DNA of 64,000 nt, from the NCBI GenBank assembly GCA_964036315.1, contig OZ038498.1:5249778-5313777 (forward strand). Reading direction: 5' to 3'. Positions within the stretch are counted from its first letter, which is position 1, and each line of letters starts with the position of its first letter. The notes beneath the pieces were generated by a model. That model had not been told where the DNA came from. It saw only the letters and a program-made list of their open reading frames with translations, and ran no database searches. This document shows positions 42,820-53,113 of this stretch, piece by piece. The position numbers and the translations under genes were made by a program. This DNA is from Acanthosepion esculentum. Lineage: Eukaryota; Mollusca; Cephalopoda; Sepiida; Sepiidae.

Positions 42820-43304
42820 TTAAAAATTTCATGATAAATTATTATATATAAAAATCTAATGATGAAGAATGAGAGGGGAGGGAGATGAACCCAATAATAA
42901 ACTAAAACTCAACACAAAGTAAACTAAACATAACTGATGTTACTATGTTACCCTCAAAAAGGAGAGGCCGCTGTATTCTGCCCATTGGACATAATCAAGA
43001 AGCTCTCTCACTACGGGAGTGGGAAAAAGATAAAAAAATAATACGGGCATGGGAAAATATAAAGCTGACCCAGTCGAGATGAAAAGGGGGTACAAAACAA
43101 ACTGGGGAGGGTTGGGAATCTCGACTTATAACCAAAGAGTCAGCCGGGAACAACACTTACTCACATTAACTAGGTACACAAAAACTTGTCTAACCTAACC
43201 AAGGGGAGGGTTCCGCAGGAAACCACCCCGATGTGACGTAGGTTGACCTAGAAGAGAAAATCAAGGCTAGCCCCGTTCAAACGAACCAAGCTCGCCTCTT
43301 TCAC
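42820..43304 (-). mobile_element. L1-Tx1-like LINE 3' UTR
   Basis: The minus-strand sequence ends in ATTTATCATGAAATTTTTAA and includes GTGAGAGAGCTTCTTGATTA and GGCCTCTCCTTTTTGAGG, all matching the last 200 bases of the window (63810-64000), where a second copy of the LINE ends. This identifies both as the same family's 3' UTR. Confidence 0.8.
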
Positions 43305-45027
43305 TCACCTTTCGCTGAAGACTGTCGAATGCAAGCGTTTTCTATCAGTTCTAATCTTCATCTTGAGCTGATGCTCAAAGAATCGGATCAGATCCTGATG
43401 AGAAAGACGATCGCCACACAAGACTTCCTCCATTCGTGTCGTCCAAATCACCATCCGTTTCACCCCGGAATACGGGGGCGACACATTGTCACACGCGTAT
43501 GCGCGATCAATGGGCACAAGCTTTCCGCTTTCAGTACCGCCTCAATGTCGCCTTCAGTACCAACTCAATGTCGCTGCGGGATGACACGAAAGCAGATACG
43601 TCATCGGCGTACGCAGAAACCCTGGCTCGAGCCCCTCCATAGTCAAAATCGGGACAAAGATGTGCGACAGCCTCAAGTACAATTCTTAGGGCAAACCATT
43701 CAGACCGGGCAACTTGCCTCTGCCGACCTTCTTCAATGCCGCGTAGACCTCGCCGTCCGTGATCTCTCCCTCGCAGCTAGCCGATTCAGTCGGCGAAAAA
43801 CGAGGAAAGTCAGCCAAATAGCTGCGAAACTCGTCCTTACGAAGACCAGGCTCCCTGGTAAAGCGGCTCTCGAAATGCCGCCGAAACGCCTCGCACATGT
43901 CGTCAGTGGTCCGAAGGGTATGTCCCTCCGGGGATTCGACTTCACGAATGTAATGATCGGAACCTCGACGGACCTCTTCCTTCCGCAAGTCTGCGCCCAT
44001 GTTCACAGCTTCGGAAGACATCTTGCTTAACCTAGGTCTAATTACCTGGCCCATGTAACGCTCGCTATTCCAACGCTCCAGGGCCTCTAGGGGACCCTCC
44101 AGCCACCGCACGGGAAAAACTAGCCATAAGCGTCTTCACCTTATCAGCTCTATCTAGGGCGAGCCGTTTGCTGAAATCAGTGGTGAAGGACCTATTTCTA
44201 CATTTAAGTCTATCCCACCACCTATTCCCAATATCCGCCCCCACTAGCTCCCGCTAGTTAGCTTCTCACGGAAGTCCCGCCTGTCCAGTAAAGACTTCCA
44301 GTAGCTAGCCATTCTAGGCCTATGATCTAACGCCACCCGGGTACAATCTAGTTTGTGGTCCGAATAGCCTATCCAGTGGAACATGGGACAATCTAACAAG
44401 TCTACGTCGGCTCCTCTAACTAACATTCTGTGAAGGCATCTAACCACCTTGTCACAAGGCCAATTAAGAGCCTACGTCCACATTTCCCCCCCGGGGTGAT
44501 CGGTCCGGTATCTATCGACGAGACCAAACTCTTCGATCAGATCAACCAGGCTACGATCGCCCCTTCTCCCGCTAGCTCCCCGCCCACTGTCTAACTTGGG
44601 GTCCTGGATGGCATTCCAGTCCCCCATTAAAACTAGGCGCGTTGAATCCACCAGGAACGACCCCAACCGCCGCAAAAACGAGACCCTCTCCTCATGGTCG
44701 TTGGGCGCATAAACCGTAACGACTCGGAACGAACCACTTTTCACGGCAATATCGGCCACGATCAACCGGGCATCGGTATGCACAAGGTCCACCCTCGCAT
44801 CAAGAGTCCGCTTCACTAGCAAAGAAACTCCTCTGGCATGCCGGTCCCCATATGCTGAATAAACAACAGTCGTTCTCCAGCACACACGCATCGATGCTGC
44901 AAACAAAATGGGTCTCTTCGATCGCGGCGACATCCACGCCGAAAGACAAGAGATCACAGAGCAGGCGGGCCGCCTTACCCCGATCCCTCAAGCCCTTCGC
45001 ATTCAGACTGGCTATCTTAATAGACAT
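43305..45027 (-). pseudogene. L1-Tx1-like LINE ORF2: APE endonuclease and deleted reverse transcriptase
   Basis: Reads leftwards. The endonuclease that nicks target DNA: IKIASLNAKGLRDRGKAARL, AAIEETHF, then after a frameshift near 44840 ARGVSLLVKRTL, VTVYAPNDHEER, LMGDWNAIQDPKLDSGRG and, near 44360, HWIGYSDHKLDC (the GDxN and SDH motifs). A linker with ERYMGQVIRPRLSKMSSEAV and FRRHFESRF leads to KKVGRGKLPGLNGLP, where the reverse transcriptase should begin. Only a scrap of it remains, with VSAYADDVSAFVSSRSDIEL near 43600 (catalytic YADD), fused to the C-terminal words MVIWTTRMEEVLC and HQLKMKIRTDRKRLHS. At least two internal deletions and several frameshifts: inactive. Confidence 0.88.
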
Positions 45028-45067
45028 CTTTTAGGCCTGAAAAATAAAAGAGAAAAAAGAAAAAAAC

Positions 45068-46377
45068 CTATTCACACACAGGCCGGAAATCTGCATTGGT
45101 AAGGACCCCGACGGATTGTCCCAGGCTTCCTGTTCCCAACACTGTCGCCATCCGACCATCCAGGACAATAACGCCGACGTCCGTAGGGTACATTAGTTTA
45201 ACTGCTCTATATAGGGAGGGATGGAGCAAAACCGGGGCCCTCCTAGAACAAAAATTTCTCAGTCTTTTGAAGTTCGAATTCATCTGTCCAAAATCTCTTA
45301 TTTTGGATTATGCTTCTTGGGCCTCGTATAAGTGGCTCCACCCCTTAAGGTAGGCCCCAGTATCCTTCACAACGGTGATAACTCCTGGAGCGTTAGGGAA
45401 TTTCCGCGGATCTTCAACCGACTTCCCATCGACTTTGACATTTTTAGAAGGAGCGCTAAAAGGGATCTTTTTTGCTTGGACTGGTCCTTTTTGGCTTCTT
45501 CTCTGTCCACCTTGCAGATCTCGTCTGGTCCCGGGAAGAATTTCTTCTTTTTCTTTCTTTCCCTTGAATGGTGAGGAGGAGAAGAAGTGGATGTATGAGT
45601 GGGTGTGGGGTGGAGATTGAGCTGAGGGAAGAGTTCGAGGGAGAGGGGGAAGAAGCACGGGAAGGGGAAGCAGAGAGGCTCCTTGTCAGCGTTTTCTGTT
45701 GTTGTTGTTGTCGTTACTGTGGTTGTTGTTGCAGCTGTTGCTTTTGTTGTTGCTGCTGCCGAATCACCTACTCATGTCGCTCCTGTGGTGGTGGTGGTCC
45801 CTGCTGTTTCGGAGAGGGTGCGTTTTTCGATGCCTTGCCCCTCCTAACCTCCGCCCATTCGGAGTTGGAAGCCTTTGTTGCTGTTGCCGCTGCTGCTACT
45901 GATAGTCGTTTTGTTGCTGCTGTGGCCGGGGCACGCCTTTGACATGTGCCCCGGGGCGCCACACGTCCAACAATATGGTCTTCTCCCTTCTACCACGACG
46001 AGCATTCTCTTCTCACAACACATCAGAATGTTGGGAATCTCTCGAGAGCTCTGTTGGCTAAGGGTTATTTGTAGAACAATATCTCCAGTGCCAATTCCAG
46101 ATTTGCTTATAACCACGGATACCTCGTTCACTTCATACTTGGCGAAAAAGGCCCCCATCTGGTCCTCACTTAGGTCTGCCGGCACACCATGTACAGTCAC
46201 CCGAGTCTTACGGGTTCCCATGTATTCTGTTTGCATTCTCACTGTTTTTGTTGTGAGAATACTTCCGGCCAACTTTTTGGCCTCCTCCTCATTCGCCAGA
46301 AGAATGTCCCACAAAGCATTGGATCTTCTTGCTAAGACCCGTGGGTCAACGTTCAACGTCTTTAGCGCCTCCTCCAT
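45068..46377 (-). pseudogene. L1-Tx1-like LINE ORF1 (zinc-knuckle RNA-binding protein)
   Basis: ORF1 of the same LINE, upstream of ORF2 on the minus strand; it would bind the element RNA. It starts MEEALKTLNVDPRVLARRSN at 46377 and is open for 177 codons, with RVTVHGVPADLSEDQMGAFF (RRM-like fold region) and a CCHC knuckle, CWTCGAPGHMSKAC, near 45955. After a frameshift near 45850 it continues as a Gln/Ser-rich stretch (a GTT/GCT-rich tract on the plus strand), then FKGKKEKEEILPGTRRDLQG and KVDGKSVEDPRKFPNAPGVI, and ends with RRAPVLLHPSLYRAVKLMYP near 45240. Three or more frames, so a pseudogene. Confidence 0.82.
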
Positions 46378-47280
46378 GGTTTACCTACTGACCCCAATTA
46401 ATTTCCGACTTTTCACGTCGGAGGTCAGCAGGGAAATTGTCTGTGTGGTAACTGCGTTTAGCGTCTCTGGGATGGTTAGGAATTCGTTTCCTTTAATGAA
46501 TTCCTCGTATTTAGATTTTAATCTGGCGTAATACGCCACGTCCTTTTTTCTCCTTGCCATGCCGATTCGGGTATTTCACCGGATTTTGGCGGTGACTCGC
46601 CTGCGTCACTCATATTGTTAACTTTTTTCTTTTAAATTTTGCTTTTCGTTATAATTTTTTAAAAAACAAAACAAAAGCGTGTGAACAAAAGAAAAAATCA
46701 AATAAAACTTGACTTGCCAAAAAGCAAGTCAGAAATAAAATGTAAAAAGAAAAACAACCAAAAGTCAAACGTATGGAGACGATAGAAATTAAACCAAAAA
46801 ATTTAAAAAACAAAAATAAAAAAGCAAATACTTTACGCAAAAAGTGGGAAAGAGGGGACAAAATTTTAACGCTTGATTACTAGTAAATTTAAAAATTAAA
46901 ATAAAAACTTGACTGACCAAAAATAACAAAAATAAAATTAGGTAACAAACGAAAAAGGTTAAACAGAAAGAAAAGCTCCAAAAGTAAAAATGAAAAACTG
47001 ACACTTAGCGTAAATTTGTATGCTATTCGCTGGACAAATTGCCAAAGTAAATCCAATAATTACCTGAAGCAAGTCTACTAATTGACGAGTCAAGACCCGA
47101 ATCGACGACTTCAGACCTGGGCCGAGCAGCTTAGTTTTGGGCGAAAAAGGGCTAACAATATGTGGACGGGTTGGTCAAGTACTCTCTGGCTGGAGGGAGT
47201 AGAAAACCGTAGATATTACTCCACATGATGTCCAATGTTTGGGAAACACTGCCTAATTCGATGCTCACAAGGTACGGTTT
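46378..47280 (-). mobile_element. Probable 5' UTR of the L1-Tx1-like LINE
   Basis: The bases upstream of ORF1 on the minus strand have no coding match. 46620-47010 is A-rich on the plus strand; 47050-47270 is GC-richer, with GACCCGAATCGACGACTTCA. A true 5' end cannot be placed; the AT microsatellite at 47282 bounds it. Confidence 0.4.
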
Positions 47281-47281
<1 letters not shown>

Positions 47282-47361
<80 letters not shown>

Positions 47362-47477
47362 AAAACGATATATAAATTTTTATATACCAAGAACAATTTT
47401 ATGAAAAAACTATGACAAAGTGTAAAAAACACTGTCACCCTAAAATTGTTCTTGATATATAAAGATTTATATATCAT

Positions 47478-47556
<79 letters not shown>
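47282..47556. mobile_element. Foldback element whose arms end in mirrored microsatellites
   Basis: Core arms GTGAAAACGATATATAAATT and (inverse) GTGAAAATGATATATAAATC pair over about 44 bp to CAAGAACAATTTTA, with a 35-bp loop centred near 47420. Outside the arms the left side is (AT)n then (GT)n (47282-47360) and the right side is (AC)n then (AT)n (47480-47556), which are complementary to each other. The palindrome therefore extends through the microsatellites. Confidence 0.88.
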
Positions 47557-48305
47557 AATGGGACAATTATTATTGGGTGAGATTTGGTTAAAATTAACAG
47601 ATGCATTGATTGTAGGTAATTCAATTTTGTAATCCGTTTTTTCCTTTTAAAATTTAATCTTTTAAAACAGTCTCTGTGCAAGGCCAAACCAATTTCTCAT
47701 TCGCTTTCCTGAAGATAAAAAGATGGCCAATTGATAATATGTTGTTTTTTTTATATGCAATGAAGAGTAACAGTTTAACAGCATGCTTGAATTTATGTTC
47801 CTTTCGAGTTTTTTCCAGTATATTAATTACAGGTATAATTGCGTTTATTATGTGCAATTATGTGCTTAGACAAGTGTAAGCAATTACTTATGACAGTTTT
47901 TAGTCAAAAAATAGAAAAGTAGCCCACTGACAGTTTTAATCTCTTACTAATAACTAACTTATATGAATGTTGTCTGCACACACCTTTCCATTCGGACACT
48001 ACTTATTAGTTGATGTGGACATAGTACCAACAACGACTAATAGCTTCAACTATTGCCAAGTTTGATATAGGTTGACAAGCAATTGCAAAATTCGTACACG
48101 TGATATAGTGTTTGAAGTTTTGTTTCTCTTATCAAGAGTTTGTTAAAAAATCTGTCTCTCCCAAAGAACTGAAATCAGCAAGAAAACAGAATTTATTCTA
48201 TTTCATAGAATCTTGAAGGATTATTTCACCAACTTTTATCTTTCACTTTCTGAATGCCGTTTGGAAATATCAATGAATCAAAACCAGTTTTGTTGAAATC
48301 CCTTA
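47557..48305. other. AT-rich region, no gene recognised
   Basis: The overlapping frames on both strands at 47654-47879 show hydrophobic but unfamiliar peptides. Nothing supported. Confidence 0.35.
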
Positions 48306-48874
48306 CACCCTTGCGCAAATTAATTGAGACAATTACTTTAGTTTACTTTCTTTCACCGTACGGTCAGTTTTAGACCCCCTGGAGTGACAGGGTGTAATCG
48401 ATTTCTATTTTTTTTTTCAGATTAGGTCGTTTGCAGTGGTGTGCAGTAATATGAATCTATTTTCGGGGTGTGTCATGAAATTTGTTTGGCCTTGAAAAAT
48501 ATTGCGTCATCCATGATTGCGTCAGATTTTTTATCCCGCCTAGACACTATTGTCTCGACTGTTAATTAGTTGTCCTACGGCCATTGTCTGCCATGGACGT
48601 TACTCCAAGGAAGCGTACGAAAATTGTAACGCTGCATGAACACACCGGCAAGCCTTACCAGTGGGCAAATCAAAGTATTATAGATTGTCCAGGAAACTCT
48701 CCTGATTTAAATCCAGTCGAGAATATATGGTCAATCTGCAAAGAAAGACTTTGCGGAATGGACATACGAAGTACTAACATCAGTACTGGGTTATGCCTCA
48801 TTGAAAAAATACGAAAAAGACGTAAATAATAACGGAATTATTCGTTTTGTTTCAATCAATTTGAAACAAGGGTG
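48306..48874 (+). mobile_element. Tc1-like deletion derivative with fused HTH and DDE ends
   Basis: Ends CACCCTTGCGCAAATTAATT and (inverse) CACCCTTGTTTCAAATTGAT are inverted repeats of about 26 bp, with TA on both sides (48304-48305 and 48875-48876). Inside, 48593-48829 is open and joins a transposase start (MDVTPRKRTKIVTLHEHTGK) directly to the end of the catalytic domain (DCPGNSPDLNPVENIWSICK, with the catalytic Glu of PVEN), removing about 200 codons while keeping frame. 569 bp overall. It could be mobilised in trans if a full copy exists. Confidence 0.85.
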
Positions 48875-48974
48875 TATATTTAACGAAACGACTGTGGCAA
48901 AAAATAAATAAATAAAGAATAAAAAATAAAGTTCATTCCCAAAATGTCGAATGTTGGCATGAGAAATAGATAAT

Positions 48975-49188
48975 TGTTATGGGGACCTACCTTCATGGAC
49001 AAAATAGACTCGTCTTATGACTATATTATGCCTCGCAAGTGGACTGAAGGCAGTTGAAGAGTTGACTACTGTACTTAGCCGTCAGTCGGACGTGCAACAC
49101 TTCTGTATTCGTTCTTTTTGTTAATAATACGTTTTCACTGAATTGCTGAGTTCGAGTTTTCTTTCGGACCTATTCCGGGTCCACAACA
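48975..49188 (+). mobile_element. Ty3/gypsy LTR (214 bp)
   Basis: Runs from TGTTATGGGGACC to GGGTCCACAACA, with TG...CA ends, and is followed within one base by TGGCGACGAGGATT, a tRNA primer-binding-site sequence I associate with metazoan gypsy elements. GTTAATAATACG may lie near its poly-A signal. The matching 3' LTR is not found in the window. Confidence 0.75.
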
Positions 49189-49219
49189 ATGGCGACGAGG
49201 ATTTAAAGAACTCCACGGG

Positions 49220-49293
<74 letters not shown>

Positions 49294-49428
49294 TTTGAGG
49301 TTTACCAGTGTCCACAACACTGGCGACGAGAATTCAAAGAACTCCACGAGAAAACCATAAAAGAAACAAAATTTGTTTACCAGTGTCTACAACACTGGCG
49401 ACTAGAATTTAACGAACTTCACGTGAAA
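49171..49428 (+). repeat. Triplicated LTR-end/primer-binding-site segment
   Basis: Three related ~50-bp segments: 49171-49221, 49301-49351 and 49376-49426. Each has GT(C/C)(C/T)ACAACA(A/C)TGGCGAC, GA(G/A)(G/T)ATTTAA/AATTCAA and GAACT(C/T)CACG. The first and second are separated by an AT microsatellite (49226-49290). Only the first adjoins a full LTR. Confidence 0.85.
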
Positions 49429-49755
49429 TCATATAATAAAAAAAAGAAAAAATTGGTAAGTTGATTTATTCTTCTTACTAACTAAAAGTGATTTCTTTTT
49501 TTTCTCGCAGTGAAAAAAGTTAATGTTCCTTGTTCTGGCATTGTCTTAACAAGAAAGGAAAATATTTTGTTTCCAGCGCCGAAGTATAAACTTTACTTTT
49601 CGCAGTTGTCCAAAAATCAACTGTGTACGTGAATAACACATTTAAAGTGAGAAAAAAGTGATTTGTTTTTTTTTTCTTCTTCTTCTCTCCTCCGAGCAAT
49701 ACAAAGGCTTGGTACAAGTAAAATTACGTAGAAGCGTAATATTGAAAAGTAAAAC
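49429..49755. other. Gypsy leader region
   Basis: Untranslated leader between primer-binding site and gag. T-rich stretches; no coding signal. Confidence 0.5.
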
Positions 49756-50623
49756 ATGGAAAATTTTAAAGCTACTATGTTAAAACTGGTTAAACTCCAG
49801 TTTGAACAACAGCGAAGAAACGAAGAAAAACAATTAGAATTACAACAAAAACACGAAGAACAACAACGAAGAAACGACGAAAAACAATTAGAATTACAGC
49901 AAAAATACGAAGAACAACAGCGAAAACACGGAGAAGAACAATTAAAATTACATGATAGAACAACAGAAAAGGCTTGAAGAATTGCTTCTACAAACAGGGT
50001 CGAATAAGGGTCAAAATACTGAGAGCGAAACTACTTTTTCACAAAACGCGATTTGGAGTACAATTGACAATTTCACTTATTCGCCAGACGAAGATAAAAC
50101 CTTCGCGTCATATTTGAGAAGGTATGAGGATCTATTCGAAATAGATTGTGGAAAATGGACAGACGCTAAAAAGCTACGCATACTGCTCCGGAAATTAGGG
50201 ACTACTGAACATAGCAAATTCATGGACTACATACTACCTCGAAAAACTAGTGATATAATTTTCATTGAAGCGGTAAATCTTCTTACAGAATTATTCAGCC
50301 CAAAAACGTCGTTATTTCACAAAAGGTGGAAATGCTTAAACCTAACCAAGAAAGACAGCGAAGACTACTCGACGTTCGCATCGGTAGTTAACAAATATTG
50401 TGGCGATTTTAAATTAGCCGAACTTACCGCAGACAATTTAAAATGTCTAATATTCGTACAAGGTCTTGTATCGTCGAAAGATGCAGAAATTAGAAGGAGA
50501 GTCCTAACCAGGTTAGAGGGAGAACCAAATTTAGCCTTACAAAATATAGCCGAAGACTGCCAAAAATATATAAGAATAAAAATGATTCTAGAGACATTGA
50601 AGAGTCAGGCGTTGCACATATAA
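49756..50623 (+). pseudogene. gag: Ty3/gypsy Gag
   Basis: Structural protein of the element. Start at ATG 49756. The N-terminus is a Gln/Glu-rich coiled-coil-like repeat (EEQQRRNDEKQLELQQ units of about 15 residues, about four times). A frameshift in 49952-49975 moves the reading frame, then the capsid follows: TFASYLRRYEDLFEIDCGKW, KKLRILLRKLGTTEHSKFMD and LSADN-like ELTADNLKCLIFVQGL, characteristic of gypsy Gag in molluscs and arthropods. Past the stop a zinc knuckle, CYRCGALHWFKEC, is visible near 50750 in another frame (one residue short of CX2CX4HX4C). Confidence 0.85.
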
Positions 50624-50904
50624 GAAAAATAAATCGGAAACCACATTTTTCCTCCCCTTCAAAAATAAGTCAAACCAAAAAAGATTATTTTCACACGGCT
50701 AAGAAAAAAGTCAACTCAATCAAAAACCGAAAAATTTACTGCCTAGTCCATGTTACCGTTGTGGAGCACTTCATTGGTTTAAAGAATGCCAATATCGGTT
50801 TAAAACCTGTTAACTTGTAATAAAGTTGGCCACAAGAGCTCACATTGCAGAACAAATAAAAGATGAAAAAGCCGGATTAGAGCCACAAAAACAGACGAAC
50901 TGCA

Positions 50905-51835
50905 CGTCAAAATATAAGAAAGTATGTGCAGGTAGAAATACTGAATAAAAAAGTTAGTTTACAGTTAGACTGCGGGTCTGATTTATCAATAATCAACCTA
51001 CATACTTGGAAAAGATTAAATAAACCAACCATGCTAAAAACCGACAAAATAGATGGTCGGTGCCCGGTAAAAAAATTAAGTTTGAAGGTGAAATTATCGC
51101 GAACGTTACTTTGAACGGAACAACCAAAGAATTAAAAATGTTCGTGTTAAAAAACACAGACAATCTATTTGGCACAGATTGGATGCAGGAGTTCAATCTG
51201 TGGGATTTGCCAATAAATACTTTTTGTCAGAAAATAGAAAATCTGACGACCGAGTCAGATAAAATAAAAAATGAATTAAAAGAAACTTTCCCTGAGGTCT
51301 TTTCGGCTGGCCTTGGTAGATGCAAAAAGATGTCAGCAACATTTGAGTTAAAAGAGAACACTCAACCAATATTTAAGAAAAAAAAGAATGTGCATTTCGC
51401 CTCGTTAGAGGAAATAGACAAGGAATTAGACAGACTTGTAGAGACTGGCATTTTATCTAAAGTGGGATATAGCCAGTGGGCAGCACAAGTAGTGTATGTG
51501 AAGAAGAAGTCTAAGGAAATCCGCGTGTGCGCAGATTTTTCTACTGGACTAAACGCAGCACTAGAAGATTATCACTACCCACTTCCAAACTCGGAGAAAA
51601 GTTTTTACGAAACTTAATGGAGGCAAGTTCTTTTAAAAAATCTATCTCAGCAAAGCTTATCTCCAGATACCCGTTGAGGAAGAAAGCTCAAAATTACTAT
51701 GTATAAATACCCATAGAGGTTTATACAAATTTGAAAGGCTTGCATTTGGAGTCAAAGTCGCACCAGCAATTTTTCAGCAGGTTATGGACACCATGCTGGG
51801 TGGACTTGATTTTTCAATCCTGTCATGAATCACTG
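50905..51835 (+). pseudogene. pol: Ty3/gypsy Pol: protease and truncated reverse transcriptase
   Basis: Protease: VSLQLDCGSDLSIINLHTWK, where the usual active-site triplet DTG or DSG reads DCG, then in a second frame NVTLNGTTKELKMFVLKNTD and LFGTDWMQEFNLWDLPINTF. Reverse transcriptase begins LKENTQPIFKKKK, VETGILSKVGYSQWAAQVVY, VKKKSKEIRVCADFSTGLNA, and continues in other frames with YLQIPVEEESSKLLCINTHR and RLAFGVKVAPAIFQQVMDTM. The catalytic YxDD that should come next is absent: at about 51817 the sequence turns into the 54-bp minisatellite. No RNase H, integrase or 3' LTR. Inactive. Confidence 0.88.
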
Positions 51836-52250
51836 AATTGACAACAGTGGGTGGATACACATTGTCGGCAATCTTGTCATGAATCACTGAATTGACAACA
51901 GTGGGTGGATACCCATTATCGGCAGTCTTGTCATGAATCACTGAATTGACAACAGTGGGTGGATACCCATTATCGGCAATCTTGTCATGAATCACTGAAT
52001 TGACAACAGTGGGTGGATACCCATTATCGGCAGTCTTGTCATGAATCACTGAATTGACAACAGTGGGTGGATACACATTGTCGGCAATCTTGTCATGAAT
52101 CACTGAATTGACAACAGTGGGTGGATACCCATTATCGGCAGTCTTGTCATGAATCACTGAATTGACAACAGTGGGTGGATACCCATTATCGGCAATCTTG
52201 TCATGAATCACTGAATTGACAACAGTGGGTGGAAACCCATTATCGCATAA
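51821..52250. repeat. 54-bp minisatellite, eight units, four-unit higher-order period
   Basis: TGTCATGAATCACTGAATTG starts at 51821, 51875, 51929, 51983, 52037, 52091, 52145 and 52199, always 54 bp apart. Variant sites (CACATTGTCGGCAA, CCATTATCGGCAG, CCATTATCGGCAA, CCATTATCGGCAG) repeat in that order twice, giving a 216-bp higher-order unit. On the minus strand the array is open for its full length and encodes an 18-residue repeat, DNGYPPTVVNSVIHDK(I/T)A; on the plus strand all frames have stops or no start. It replaces the gypsy RT catalytic region. Whether the minus-strand peptide is ever made is unknown. Confidence 0.95.
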
Positions 52251-52339
52251 AGTTCTCGTTATAAAACTGATCTCACTATCGAAGAACTCTTCAGAACAGA
52301 TCTTCAATGCCGTGTGCGTTAAAGTTTTTATTAGGTTTA

Positions 52340-52630
52340 TTTTGCGCTTCTTAGTGCAAAAAGTATCCCAACGCGTGTATAAACCCGAAAAAGTAGACTT
52401 TCTTTAAACCGAGGTAAGAAAAGATGTTGGAATACGATGCACTGATACAGCCAAAGAAGCAAGTTTAGAGTTAACCTCTCTCTCTCAACGGTAAACCTCA
52501 AAGAAGGATGAAGAATATTAAGGGAGGAGAGAAATTGATCAGCCTCAGCTTCATCATAAATAAGCAAAATGTTTCATCAACATAGCAACGATACAAAGAG
52601 GGACATAATGGAAATTAGACCCTCTGGCCC
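52340..52630 (-). pseudogene. Penelope-like reverse transcriptase fragment
   Basis: On the minus strand: YVPLCIV, then RCYVDETFCLF around 52590-52560, then in another frame DEAEADQFLSSLNILHPSLR and FTVERERLTLN. The catalytic motif YVDD of Penelope-like reverse transcriptases reads YVDE here, and the following (D)FLxxLNxxHPSIxFTxE block is typical of them. Remaining traces (FKESLLFRVYTRVGI) resemble the later TGLYTRWDS segment. Frameshifted and truncated. Confidence 0.7.
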
Positions 52631-52694
52631 TGTTAGACCCCGCCTTTATAGTTTTCAAAAAAAAAAAATATTCACACACACATATATATTAAAC

Positions 52695-52850
52695 TTAAAA
52701 TAAAGTTCATTATTTACATTATTCGGACTATTGTCCTCATCTTTGTCGCCATATTTATTACAACGTTCCGGCCTTCTTCAGGTAGTTGGAATGTCGAACT
52801 GAACCCTTTATTTCACTGTGGTAGACTGTTCTAGTTCCACGTGCCATATT
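52695..52850 (-). repeat. Penelope-type terminal repeat, copy A
   Basis: Reverse complement matches 53684-53840: GGAACTAGAACAGTCTACC, TTCGACATTCCAACTACCTG, AAGAAGGCCGG and AATATGGCGACAAAGATGAG. It lacks about 18 bases between GGCCGG and AACGTTGT that include the helix II and GAAA part present in the other copies. Confidence 0.8.
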
Positions 52851-53113
52851 TAATGGATGTCAGTTATCAGTTATCCTCTGAAAGTTCTCCACTGCCTTAA
52901 CCGAGTATTGAAGTCCCACTCTTTGGGTCCTGTCACTGGATCTAACCAACGCCTTTATCCACTGTTCCATGTGTCCTTGAGGACATCTGTGTATAAATTT
53001 CTGGGTATTATAAACCTAATGTCTTCAGCAACCATTTTTACCAGTGCTCATATTGCAATTTTTGCTGTTATCAGCATATTTTTACCAGAGCTCATATTGC
53101 AACTTTGTTGTTA

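Noticed and set aside
43329..44030. 233-codon plus-strand frame
   Set aside because: Antisense to the LINE linker and RT scrap; composition and lack of homology argue against a gene.
45568..46531. Plus-strand open frames opposite LINE ORF1, including a Cys-rich one
   Set aside because: They are antisense shadows of the Gln/Ser-rich ORF1 part; the minus-strand frame has the CCHC knuckle and family words.
51821..52250. CRISPR array
   Set aside because: Units are contiguous 54-bp repeats without unique spacers, in an animal genome. It is a minisatellite.
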